Assembly (NCBI GenBank): GCA_022592435.1
Contig: JABYQS010000340.1
Coordinates: 1-29,300, forward strand
DNA length: 29,300 nucleotides
Direction: 5' to 3'
Source of the DNA: Cerioporus squamosus
Lineage: Eukaryota; Basidiomycota; Agaricomycetes; Polyporales; Polyporaceae
This document shows positions 1 to 9,719 of this stretch, piece after piece (position 1 is the stretch's first letter; every line of letters starts with the position of its first letter). A program made the position numbers and the translations under genes. Below the pieces are notes generated by a model, which worked only from the letters and a program-made list of their open reading frames with translations, was not told where the DNA came from and ran no database searches.

Positions 1-309
1 AGGGTTAGTCCTACTGTACTATACACAGCTCCCATGTACTGTATACCTCCCTGAGCTCCCAGTGTGCTATAGAGGCAAACGATCGTCCTGGGAGATCTTG
101 TGCGCGCTCGGAGGGACCGGGAGGGTTAACGCAGACACGAGGCTACCGGCCGCAGCGCGCGCACAAGTCCGATGTAGCGCACGCGGACTCCGGCACAGCA
201 CTACCCCATGCACAGGTCCATGCTGCACACTCTCTGCTTCCGTACTTTGCTGGCGCAGCACACACAAGAAGTCTGGCGAGAGAGATATATTCGCTACGCT
301 ATGTACATG
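1..309. other. Unassigned sequence left of karyopherin exon 4
   Basis: No gene is recognised. The minus-strand frame of exon 4 stays open to 67, but after residue RHAG it no longer resembles importins. This stretch may be the next intron of the karyopherin gene or a rearrangement breakpoint. A GCGCACAAG at 164-172 after a GC-rich run weakly recalls the repeated sequence in the long intron. Confidence 0.3.
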
Positions 310-3300
310 TCCACGAAGCATTCGGCCCGCATGTCGTAGCCGCCAATCATGGCTCGCAAGCATGGCAGGGATGAACGCGAACGCAGACGGGAGGACAGCC
401 TGCCCGCCCAGCGCACACGCGACGCGATCGAGCGAGTGCTCATACGTGTGCGGGTACGAATCGTCCGTCGGGTCCTCTGCCGGGTCCGCCTCCAGCCACG
501 TCTCCGTGTCGTCCTCCGGGATCTCGCCCATGCCCTCCAAGCACCCGCGCACGACGATCTCGACCCACGCCGGCTCGCTCCTCAGCATCCCCGGTTTCGA
601 CTCGCTCAGGGTCGTCATGAACTCGAGCGCCGCCTTCCGCACCTCGTCCTCCTCGCCCACTGGCTCCTTCTCCTCCCCGTTCGCACTCGCGCTCTGCACA
701 ACCGGTGGGAACGCGAACGAGCTCCCCCCGCCCGGGTTCGGGCGTGCGACCGTCGGCGTGGGTCCGGCGTCGACAACGGGGAGGAGCAGCGACGGGAGGA
801 ACTTGAGCAGCGCCGGGATGTGCGGCCGGAAAAGGTGCGCGTTCGAGCCCGCGAGCTCGGTCAGCACGGACAGGAACGCGGGCTGCTGTGGGCGCGGCAC
901 GGACGGGAGCGTGTTGAGCATCGGGTAGAGCAGCGCGAGGGCCTGCGCTTGCGCATTGAGGTCGAGCGCAGTCAGGAACGCGACGGCTGCACGCAGGGAT
1001 GCCAGTCGGACCTGGAGGAGTAGATGTCAGCATCGGAGTGTGTGCGAGGGTCAAAGCAACGAGAAAAATCAGCAACGACATGGAGGAAGTACGATGAGAC
1101 GGGGTGCGAGTGCCCGCATCCCGAGAGCGTCGACCAAAGCTCACAACCTCGATCTGACTCAAGCGGCGATTGGGATGCAACACGAGAGGGCGCGTGCCAT
1201 ATCACAGCGAGCGCCGCCCCGCTTGCGTACCGGACTCCCTCACACACGACATGCTGGCGAGCAGCGTGGCCGGGAGGTAATGCCAGGTCCAAGTAGTAAG
1301 GACCCAGCAGGAACTTGGGAGCAACAACATCGCTTCGAAGTCTCCCGCGTCGTCGACGAGAGATGAGTACGGCTGGCACACGTAGAACAGCGCTCCGCGG
1401 CGTAGGTGACCGCGACCGACACCAGGAGAGTGCCATCTCCTTCGGAGGACGCATGAACATCCGCAGGGAAAGCAAACACGCTAACAACGCTGCGGACAGT
1501 TCGGGGAATGCCTCTCGCGTGCCCGGGCACGAACGAATGCGTCCGCGAGCCTCGCCGCCGCTCGTACGGACTCCAGTTCCCTCTACTAAGGTGCGTATCC
1601 GTATTCCGACGCCTACAAATGCAGAACCGCCGCGCTCCACGCCGCAGCCCACATCGTTGCGCCAACAGACTCGAGCCCTCGCGCGGCAGCGCAGAATTTG
1701 CACAAGATGTCCGGGGATAGAGCCGGACACGCGGGCAAGCTCAGTCTCGCCGTCATAGTGAACTCTGGATAGAACTCAGGCGGTGATCGCGGGGATAGCT
1801 CATGGGGGTGATGCACCAGTGTGCGTCAGGGTGCTTACGGTGGGAGCTTGTCTCGGGTCTCGGGGAGAGGGACTGACGCCGACGCGCGAGAAGAGGACGA
1901 GACAGCGAGACAGCTTCTGGCGTAGCGCATCCTGCAGGGCAGCGAAACGTGCGCACGACTCCAGCACGCGCAAAAACGAGTCCCAACCCATGCCCAAACA
2001 GCAAACCCGTGTATGAGCATCCGGCGTACGAGCAGCAGCACTTCCAAACGCTCATGGGCAAGTGGGGAGTTCGTCGAAAGCCCAGTTCCCACTGCGAAGT
2101 CGGAAACCCAGCTGCTTCTGCGCTTCTCGACGCCTCCCATTGCCGAAACGTCCTCATCCATGCCTCGACAGTCCTGCCATGCAGTCGCCCTCCGGTAGGA
2201 GAGAGCCTCATCGCGTACGCGCTTCGCCCACCCTCGTCCGTGGCAAGTCACAACAGAGCTCGCCAGACACAGACGAACGGAGTCCGCAGCTTTGCTAGAG
2301 CACGGAGTGTATCGTATTTCTGTTCGTTCTTTGAACGATACATGCGCGTGCGAGGGCGAGGGCGGCTTGAAGGTGCCCCTCCATGGGTGCGCATTCGACG
2401 GCTGGCGCGACTGCTGAACTCTGCGATTCAAGCAACGCGCACCATGCCCAGACCGTGCCGTCGCATCAACGCGCCCGAGAGCTCCCCTCTGACGGAAGCG
2501 ATAGGAAGCTCTGCGTAGGAGCCGCAATGCACGAACGCGTCGGGACACGCATATGCGAGCTCACATGGACCTGCATGAGCGGGGACGGCGGCACCGGTCA
2601 AGCCTACGCGGCTTTGGTCATCGAGAGTGCATCTCTGAACATGCCCGCTGCGCGATACGTTCCGGCACAGGAGAACGCCTCGCGCGGCAGCGCATAACAC
2701 GCACAAGAGGACGGCCGCGGATGGCAACACGGTAGAGCCAGCCCGGGAGGATTGACCTCGATTCCCGCCCAGCACGCTCTGCGCTCTGGCCATGCAGTGA
2801 GATTGCACAGGCGCTGTGAGCAAGAGCACACATCGAGACCCAAAACGCATCTCCGCTCGCGCTGCACGGCAGACACCCGCGAAGCATCGCGTCCCGGTCA
2901 AGCAGAGAGTGTCAATCGAGGCGAATGGCTGGACACAGATTCATCCAGGACTCGTGTCGTGGCGTTCATGAAGGTGCTCGATGACTCAAGTGGCAGTCGC
3001 GCGAGCACTTCAGAGGAACTCGGAGCAGGATGGCGCGTATATCTGGTGCAAGGAGTCGCGGTCGCGACGCTGTGCCCCCATGCGTGTGCGTACTTTCGAC
3101 AAGCTCAAGCCTCGCGGGCAGCCAATCCGCACGATCGTGTCGGGCCACGCAGATATAGTCGACTACGGGATCGGCAGCTAAGAAGTCGTATACGGAATCG
3201 CGCGTCCGCCTGCAACAGCGAGCCAGCGGGGAGAAGCGAGACTCTCTCTCGCCACAGCAAGGACGGTAGGCTGATCGAGCATCGCGCCTCGGGGCAGAGT

Positions 3301-4232
3301 GCGGCGAATCAGACGGTCCAGCCATGTCGGAGCAGCATACAGTGCATGAAGCGAGATGCAGGGGAGGAAACGACGCGTCCCAGTTGTGCAGAAGGCTCGC
3401 GCGACGAAGAGTAAAAGCCCCGCGCGCAGCGCGGGGGAAGGACACCCGATGATTGCATCTTGCGGGGCATATCAGACGGAAGAAGGGGTCACCGGAGAAA
3501 GATAGCACCGGAGCATGGCAACAGGAAGACATGGCGAAGAAAGATCGCGACTCACCTCGGTGCTCTGCGGGTCCTGCAGCCCCTTCTGGAGGATCGCGAC
3601 AACGGCGTCCGTCTGGAGGTCGATGATGAGATTCGGGCAGCCAGCAAACACACGGAAGGCGGCCTCGCGCGTGAGGATGTCGTGGCTGTCAGACATGGCG
3701 AAGACCTGTGGCTGGAGAGCGGGCCAGGGATGGCCGCGGCGCATGGCGTTGTTCGAGAGGTCGGTGACGGTGTCGACGGTCTTGCGGCGGACGACGGGGG
3801 CGGGCTCGTGCTGGAGCGAGTGGAGGAGGATGCGCTGGAGGGTCTCGATCGCCTGTGCGCCGAGGTGGTCGTAGAGAGGCACGCGCTGGGCACTGGCGGG
3901 GCGGAAGAGCAGCCGGCGGAGGAGGACGAGCGAGAAGGAGCGCATCTTCGGGCGCGCGCGTGAGGACTGGCAGGGGGCGGACGAGAGAGGCGGAGACTCA
4001 CGAGCTCGGTGTCGGCGGACGTGGCGAACTGGGCTATGGCGAGGAGATAGAGCTCGGGGGTGTGTGCGAGCCTCTCGTCGACGGCCTGCTCCGCGCTGGG
4101 CTGCGTCAGCGGCGATCGATGTGCGGCGGGGCGGGCTCACCTCTGGCGGATTGCATTGTCGCCGAGGACGAGGTTGGAGAGGATCTGGGTGATCTCGGCG
4201 GTGACCTCGGGGGGCACAGCGACGTCCGCCAT
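310..4232 (-). CDS. Karyopherin beta (importin-5/Kap121 type), N-terminal exons
   Basis: Nuclear import receptor of the importin-beta superfamily, which carries cargo through nuclear pores under Ran-GTP control. Four exons join in frame on the minus strand: 4232-4141 (starts MADVAVPPEV), 4095-4002, 3945-3556, and 1011 to about 310. Introns are 45, 56 and 2544 bp, all GT-AG. The translation has the HEAT-repeat pattern of the family, including TREAAFRVFAGCPNLIIDL and, in exon 4, the acidic loop after GMGEIPEDDTETW and the conserved RVACALGGQAVLP and DWRLRHAG segments. The start ATG is the first in frame, and the N-terminus fits this family. About 450 residues are visible, against roughly 1,100 for a full protein. 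After RHAG the family homology stops: either another intron starts near 310 or the gene is broken. Kap121/IPO5 is preferred over Kap123 because of the acidic-loop region, but the call rests on recall of the family. Confidence 0.85.
1012..3555 (-). other. Unusually long intron (2544 bp) of the karyopherin gene
   Basis: The donor GTGAGTCG at 3555 and the acceptor CTCCTCCAG ending at 1012 are both good, and splicing joins GAG to GTC in phase 0 across a region where the protein family has no gap. The content is GC-rich with no convincing coding region on either strand. A 17-bp sequence, CCTCGCGCGGCAGCGCA, occurs at 1677 and again at 2678, each followed within a few bases by GCACAAGA. This suggests a diverged internal duplication of about 1 kb. 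A short GC hairpin (CCCCGCGC / GCGCGGGG) lies at about 3418-3436. It may be an insertion that landed in an ordinary small intron. No mobile-element ends were found. Confidence 0.6.
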
Positions 4233-5192
4233 CGCGTTTCTGGTGGGAGACGGCGAGTAGCAGCCGTCCCAAGAGGGCTCACACATGTGGCGCGGGGTTA
4301 GGGTTCGCCTCGTGGCTACTCGCCGTCGCGCGTCTTCGCCTCTCGCTGTCTCACTCTGCCGTCTTCTGCGCGCTGCACTCTGAGCTCGCAGTACACGCTC
4401 TTCTCTGCCGCGCTCTTGCTTGCTCGTCTGGCCTGCACGGCAATCCTTCCCGGTCCCCTACTGCTCATAACGCGTCGCAGCTGTACGCCCGGCACCATCT
4501 GGACACCGTATCCCCCGGACCTGCTACCGCATCGTTTCACTAGGTAATGCCCGTGCCAGTGCGTCTACGACCGCCTCTTCAGTCCTCCGGAGACCAGAGG
4601 CAACAAGTCCAACTCGCGGCGACCCGTGCTGTGGTGAAGGCCTCGGCTGCAGTCGGAACCATTGAGGAGGGCAGCTGGCAGGTATGTACAATCGCTGCAC
4701 TCGCGTCTGCCCTGCATCCCTCCCTGTCCATGCACTACCCGCGCACTTGCACCCTACCCCTCCTAGCCTTGCACTGTAGACGCTTTCTTGCAATCTCATA
4801 GAGAGACCGCATATAATGCCAATAACATTCGCATCACAACACTCTCGAGCCCTCGCGCCCTTCGTGAGACACAGAGTGTACTCTGTCACCAGCACCAATC
4901 CGTCGAGACTCTTCGGGACGCGCGTGCTTACTCGCTGTCTGGAAGCTTCAACGCCCAACCTCTTGCATTCCCTCTCCGAACGAGGTGGCCGCGTCCGTCT
5001 GGGTTGGTACTCAGCACAACATGTCGCAGCCAGGGACTCAGAAGCTCCGCATGCATGGCGCACAGCTCGACCTCGCTTTCAAGTCGCACAGCCTCGCTTA
5101 GCCACCTGTAGCCCCGATCCTCCTCGCCCTCGAAAATAGCTCCCGCACTCCCACCTCGTCTCACGCCTCTTACCCACACCACACCGTCCATC
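4233..5192. promoter_or_regulatory. Shared upstream region of two divergent genes
   Basis: This 960-bp region lies between the leftward karyopherin start at 4232 and the probable rightward start at 5193, so it likely carries both promoters. No clear TATA box was seen. A frame at 4547-4681 (MPVPVRLRPP...EEGSWQ) ends in a donor-like CAG|GTATGT, with a possible acceptor near 4800 followed by an open 107-codon frame to 5139. This could be a small upstream gene or chance; nothing in it is recognised. A single TTAGGG at 4298 is not a telomere tract. Confidence 0.35.
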
Positions 5193-5711
5193 ATGAGCCG
5201 GGACTCCTCGCGCGACGAAGATACAGGTGAGTTGTCGTCTGTCCAGCATGTCGCGTCCATTCTCTGTGCAGCTATTCGCGTTGTAGCGCGTTGTTCCCGC
5301 CGCTCACGCGTCCGTACAGGTACGTTCGTTTCTCTCGCCCTCGTCTGTGCTCTTTCATGTCCGCGCCGTACGTCGTTCCACACACCGCTTCCCTTCTTTC
5401 GCCTCACCATCTATCTCTGCCGACTCCGTGCCTGCCTCTCTGTCTGACTCTGCGCTACTCTGATCTCCTCGCTACGCACGCATACTGCGCTCCCTCTCCA
5501 CCGCGCACCTGCTCCAGCGCACATCCTCCTACCGGCATCATCACCTCGCCGCCGGTCTTGTACTCCCAACTGCGGCTCCTCTTCATCTACAGCCCGAGTC
5601 CCGACCTTGCACTATCTCCCGCGCTCTCCGAGCCCGCTCCTCAGCCCGCCGTCGAGTCGCCCGGCCACCACGGTCGCCGTAAGACAGCATACAGGAAACC
5701 AGAAACAAAAG
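5193..5711 (+). CDS. Probable start of an unidentified gene (first exons)
   Basis: The ATG at 5193 opens MSRDSSRDEDT and ends in a strong donor, ACAG|GTGAGTTG, at 5227. A pyrimidine-rich leader (CACCTCGTCTCACGCC...) precedes it, as is usual for basidiomycete genes. A second good exon ends at 5711 with AAAAG|GTGAGTCC and encodes SPDLALSPALSEPAP followed by a basic stretch (GRRKTAYRKPETK). The likely acceptor is CTACAG near 5596. The phases of these two exons do not match directly, so one or more small exons must lie between them, or one boundary is wrong. The acidic/Ser-rich then basic N-terminus suggests a disordered nuclear or cytosolic protein. No domain is recognised, and the rest of the gene to the right could not be traced. 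Confidence 0.4.
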
Positions 5712-6358
5712 GTGAGTCCTAGTCTACGACGATGTCTCTCAAAGGCACCCCTCTCCTTTCGCACCTCACGCGCCTCGCACGGTGTTCCAGTCAACTGGCA
5801 TACTATAGTGCTACGTCTACTGCTTCTCCCTTCCCCCGCCCAGCCATGGTTTCCACTCATCCCCGCGTGGCACACGGGGCGCCCTTCACCCACCTACAGC
5901 GGACCGCTTGAGCTCGTACTCCGTCCCAACTCTTTGCGCACGCGCCGGCGAACGCCATCTGCCGTCCGTTCCCGTGCGTTTGGTCGCCTTGCCGCGGCAG
6001 TCCTCCATCCGAGTCTTCCAACGTACATATTCTCCTGCGCCTCTGCAAGCGCTCCCCGGTTCAGACACGCCTGCAAGCCCGCATGGGCCCGGGCTGCTTC
6101 TGACGCAGCAAAGTACGTGTACGCGTACAGCAGACACTCACACCCGCTCCTCGTTCGCAACGGCAATGTACTCGAGTACGTACCGTGCTCTGGAGCACGC
6201 GTGGTCGCGTGGATGCGACTCGTGCGAAGGACCCGCTCTCCAGCAGGAACCTGGCACCACGCGCCTTCCCCCCAAGTCTTCTTCCATTCGAGGGAGGGCC
6301 CATCGACCGGCTCACGCGACCGTGAGGCGTCTCCGACTCAGAGGCGGGGACAGACGAT
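5712..6358. other. No supported gene; possible continuation of the gene at 5193
   Basis: The sequence is GC-rich with several acceptor-like sites (CCGCCCAG near 5844, ACCTACAG near 5899) and long open frames on both strands, but no protein family is recognised. It may hold introns and exons of the gene starting at 5193. Confidence 0.3.
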
Positions 6359-7036
6359 GGTCGCAATGACCGTCTACCGCGCCGGTCGAGCTCACGGACG
6401 CCGATGGACTCGGACTCGCGCTCGGTTCCATCGGAAGAGGCGACGCGGCACGGCTCGCCTGGAACCCGTCCTTGTCTACGGTCGGGCAGACGAGCCCAGA
6501 GCTAGCCTGAGGTCGCGTCGTGTTGGGAATTCTTCGTCGACCGCACACTGGACATGGTAACTCCGAGTCGTACCGCCGCACAAGCAAAGGGGCCGGGGGT
6601 ACACATTGAATGTAATCAGGTACAAACAGTCTGGAGATCGCCGCATCTGCGATGCTCGAGCGCGGGACATGGAGATACATAGTAGTAGTGCATAGACGAA
6701 TGGACGAACGGGCTGCATGGTACGAGAGGTACATATGTAATAGGAAGGTGATTTCGTCCGAGTCGAGCCCCTTGCTGACCGTTTTCTGCCGCATAGTACT
6801 TACCTGCGCCGCGAGCAGTCGAGCTTCGCGTGGCGAGGGCACTGTCTCATGGAAACGTCAGCATGTCGCACGTCCTGAATGAGGTCGGACATGACGTACC
6901 TGGATGTGCGTGTGTCCTCCCAACCAACCGGGCGGTGTGCAGCAATCGGACTCGAATGGCGAAGGCAACGGCGGGGACGGATGAGAGCTGAGTGGCGGAC
7001 AACAGACGAGACAGAGGAGAGGGGAGCGGGGACATG
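6359..7036 (-). CDS. Weak gene candidate with targeting-like N-terminus
   Basis: Reading leftward, an ATG near 7035 gives MSPLPSPLSRLLSATQ and a basic, hydroxylated, hydrophobic N-terminus containing RVRLLHTARLVG. It ends in CCAG|GTACGTCATG at about 6898. After a 58-bp intron-like segment ending in GAGACAG, a 38-nt exon keeps frame (PSPREARLLAAQ) and ends in GCGCAG|GTAAGTACT, a near-perfect donor, at about 6803. The leading segment could be a mitochondrial presequence. Downstream exons are uncertain; an open frame includes CPVCGRRR at about 6525. No family is recognised. The support is two good splice donors in the right phase and nothing more. Confidence 0.25.
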
Positions 7037-7041
7037 AGCAC

Positions 7042-8190
7042 GAAACGAGCCTGTCCTGTCGCTCTCGAGTTCTACTCAGTACTTATACCCGCAGGACCCA
7101 GGCTCATCGTGCGCAGATCTGTGACTGGTCAGCAGAGCGACGTATCCGGCAGCGAGTCTCCGTCGGCTAGCTGAGACGACTCGGACACGCGGCCTCGGGC
7201 AGTTGGAATACGCGGACTTGGCAGGCCGCGAGTCGCCGTCTGTTTGCTTTGGGGTTGTGACGGGCGTGTCGGATGCCTGGGAGTTCGACAGCCGGTTGGG
7301 TGCACAGAATACCCTCGGGCTATTCTCCGACTGTGCGGTTTCTTTCGAATCTTAGGTGTGCTGTGCCCGGGAGAACACGTCTGAGTCTTGAACGGCTATT
7401 ACAGCGCATGCAGCAGCTCGAGCTGCTCACCGACTGGAGTTCCGACGTGTTATTGCTGCTCGTCGGACTCGAGCTCGGGCAAGAGGAAAGGGCGCACCCC
7501 GGCTGCATGGCATGCATGCCGTACAGCGGCATCGTACAGACGGCTGGGATGACAGCGGAACCGCATGTGCGAACTATTTGCTTGAGAATGCGCTGGGCGG
7601 TGCGAGCGTACGCGACGGCTCCGAGCTTGGGAGAGTGCGTCATGAGAGTTAATGTATCCTGCGGGCCGTATGCGGCATTGTCGCTTCGACTGGGAATCTG
7701 TCTGCATGACTACATCACTGCATCGTACTCGCTGGAAACAGACGTCGCAGGTGTCGATCTCAAGCTGCTGGGCAGTCGTACTGTATGTAGTACTCATTTC
7801 TGACGATTCTGCTTCCCCCTGTACTTCGTGTATGAGAATATAAACTTGTTCTTCGTTCGCTTGGGTGTGCCGTTCTTATCGGCCGGCGATGCCTAGTGTT
7901 TAAGCACGGAGACAGGGTCGCATGGATGGCAGTTAGTCCTCAGTATGCGACGGATCCACTGCGCTGGTGAGCCTACTGAAGGTCTTTGAGTCGCTTGCCA
8001 AGACAGTACAGTCAGAATACTTCCGGGAATGTGTCCGACCTCCAGAATTTGCCTGGTAGCGGCAGCAGCAGAGCTCGGAAGGCCTCCGGCGCACGACTAC
8101 GTTGTCACAGAAGCTTCCTTCTTCAAGCATGCGCAGGAGTCTGCAGTCACTTTAGCCATGGAACGAATTGTGAGAAGCCCCAGTGAATTG
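7042..8190. other. Mostly unassigned; 176-codon frame and polyadenylation-like signal
   Basis: A plus-strand frame at 7273-7803 (LERLLQRMQQLELL near its middle) is open for 176 codons. It is followed at 7838 by AATATAAA, which resembles a polyadenylation signal, so it may be the end of a transcript or part of its 3' UTR. Codon use is not convincing, the opposite strand is equally open, and no domain is recognised. Nothing further was seen from 7850 to 8190. Confidence 0.2.
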
Positions 8191-8191
8191 G

Positions 8192-8197
8192 TATAAA
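8192..8197 (+). promoter_or_regulatory. TATA box of the gene at 8263
   Basis: TATAAA lies 71 bp before the start codon, within GGTATAAATTAG, followed by a short leader. The spacing suits a fungal TATA promoter. Confidence 0.55.
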
Positions 8198-8262
8198 TTA
8201 GCCAGCAGACCATCGTCTCAGCACGAGCTTTGTGGTCATTTCTACGTCCATTGCAGCTCAAC

Positions 8263-9108
8263 ATGGTCGCTACAAGTTCTCGTCGTCCACTTTCCTTTCT
8301 TACGCCATCCAGTAACCCTGTACGATGCTCCCTGCATACCGCTCTCCTCCGTTCGCAACCAGAGCCTCCGCCGAAGCGTACATACAAGACCGAAGAGGCT
8401 CGGATCCGGGGATCTGTTCGCACGCTGCTGGACTCGTCTCTCGGTACGTACTTTCCCACCCCAGACCCATGGCCTCGGAACTGCAACCTGAGCTCATATC
8501 TCTTTCACACAGCCGATACGTCCGGCGTACCGAATGCCAAGATGCACTGGGGACTTCTCCCCTTCCGGGACTTCGTCGCCGTGCCGCTTGGTGTCCTCCT
8601 CGTCAGCTGGCCGGCCGAGTATCCGTTTGCAAACCTCAGCAGCAAGGGTGCTCCCGGGATGAAGGCCTTGCGCAAGCTCCTCCAGCTTCTCGAGGCCAAG
8701 CCACCGAAGCTCTACTTTGTCAAGGCGACCGAAGAGCAGCTGCGTGCTGCACGATTCGACGCTGCAAGCATCTGCCCGGGACCGCTCTTCCCAGCACCCG
8801 AGCCTCGGCTTGGCTACGACAATATCGGCAAGCGGGTGAAGATTCAGCGGACCAACAGCGGTACAGTCATCCCTCCCCGCCATGTCCGCAACGGCCCGAA
8901 GAGCGCAAAGAAGATCTCCGATGAGGTCGAGGCCGCGGTCGATGCGGAGGTCGCAGCTGACCCAACACCACCTGTGAAGGGACCGCGTCCGCAGATTCAC
9001 ACACCGCAGGGCATACGGCTTGGCTGGTACGAGACAGGCCTTCGGGTCTTGTCTCTGGGCACGGAGTTGGAGGACGACATCTCGGACTGGACTGAAGACG
9101 AGAATTGA
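8263..9108 (+). CDS. Unknown protein, 258 aa, two exons
   Basis: Exon 1 is 8263-8443 and exon 2 is 8513-9108, separated by a 69-bp GT-AG intron (GTACGTA ... CACACAG). The intron is a multiple of three and stop-free, so retaining it would add 23 residues. Splicing joins DSSL to ADTSGVPNAK. The ATG at 8263 is chosen because it follows the TATA box and begins MVATSSRRPLSFL, a basic, Ser-rich stretch that could be an organelle-targeting signal. The middle has a hydrophobic run (FVAVPLGVLLVSWP) and a Lys/Leu-rich helix (MKALRKLLQLLEAKPPK). The C-terminus is acidic (TELEDDISDWTEDEN) and ends in tandem stops TGA TAG. Codon use is strongly biased to C and G at third positions, which supports a real gene. 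I do not recognise the family. Confidence 0.75.
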   Translation: MVATSSRRPLSFLTPSSNPVRCSLHTALLRSQPEPPPKRTYKTEEARIRGSVRTLLDSSLGTYFPTPDPWPRNCNLSSYLFHTADTSGVPNAKMHWGLLPFRDFVAVPLGVLLVSWPAEYPFANLSSKGAPGMKALRKLLQLLEAKPPKLYFVKATEEQLRAARFDAASICPGPLFPAPEPRLGYDNIGKRVKIQRTNSGTVIPPRHVRNGPKSAKKISDEVEAAVDAEVAADPTPPVKGPRPQIHTPQGIRLGWYETGLRVLSLGTELEDDISDWTEDEN

Positions 9109-9700
9109 TAGTCTACTGCAGTTGTTCGCTGCTTCGCTGCATTTCTGTTCATTCAAAGTTATCATACTCGCTAATTAATCACTCATATCCTGCGACACTG
9201 GAGAACGGTGCTCGCTCGGAAATAGTCGATCAGTGAAATGTGCGCGCGTTCCATTGCAAATCAGCCGGGTGGCTAGCGACCCCGCAGAAGCGAGGTTAAA
9301 CCTGCGCTCACAGCCACCTCCGCGGCCCCCGTGTCACGCCGTCTCTCCTCTGCTGGCGACATGTCTTCCTACATGTCCGGCGCAGACTTGCACCCGCCTC
9401 TCCCTCCTACCTCCTTCCCGCTTCCGCATTGCGCTGCCCTCTGTCCTCCTCATCACACTAACCTCCGTCCTCACCGTGCTATTCGGTGTTCGCCTTGAAA
9501 TCGCTCAGTCTCCACACTCATCCGGCTGCAGTAAGTATCGAGATCAATTTATTTGACGCTGTCTATGCTCGCTACACGGTCTATCATCGCTGACGGAACT
9601 TCGTCTAGCATCTACTACATTCTTCCATCGCCGCTACTGCCCACACATCTCAACCCACCACCCGCCCTACCTTCCCCCTTCCCAACGAGCCCACTTTCGA
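9109..9700. other. 3' flank and pyrimidine-rich stretch
   Basis: Just past the stop is AT-rich DNA (about 9150-9190) suitable for a 3' UTR. From 9370 to 9720 the plus strand is strongly pyrimidine-rich (CTCCCTCCTACCTCC and similar), with an intron-like GTAAGTATCG at 9533 and a possible acceptor CGTCTAG at about 9609. This may be the 5' end of a transcript through the tandem array to the right. No protein is recognised. Confidence 0.35.
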
Positions 9701-9719
9701 CCCCGACGCGCAGCGTGAC

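Noticed and set aside
1..8. Telomere-like AGGGTTAG at the window start and TTAGGG at 4298
   Set aside because: Single units only; no tandem tract, so no telomere or interstitial telomeric array.
62..1023. Plus-strand open frames overlapping karyopherin exon 4
   Set aside because: They are shadows of the minus-strand exon, whose translation matches a conserved family.
2752..3414. Plus-strand 220-codon frame inside the long karyopherin intron
   Set aside because: No recognisable motif, Arg/Ser-rich as expected from random GC-rich DNA, and no splice or promoter signals around it.
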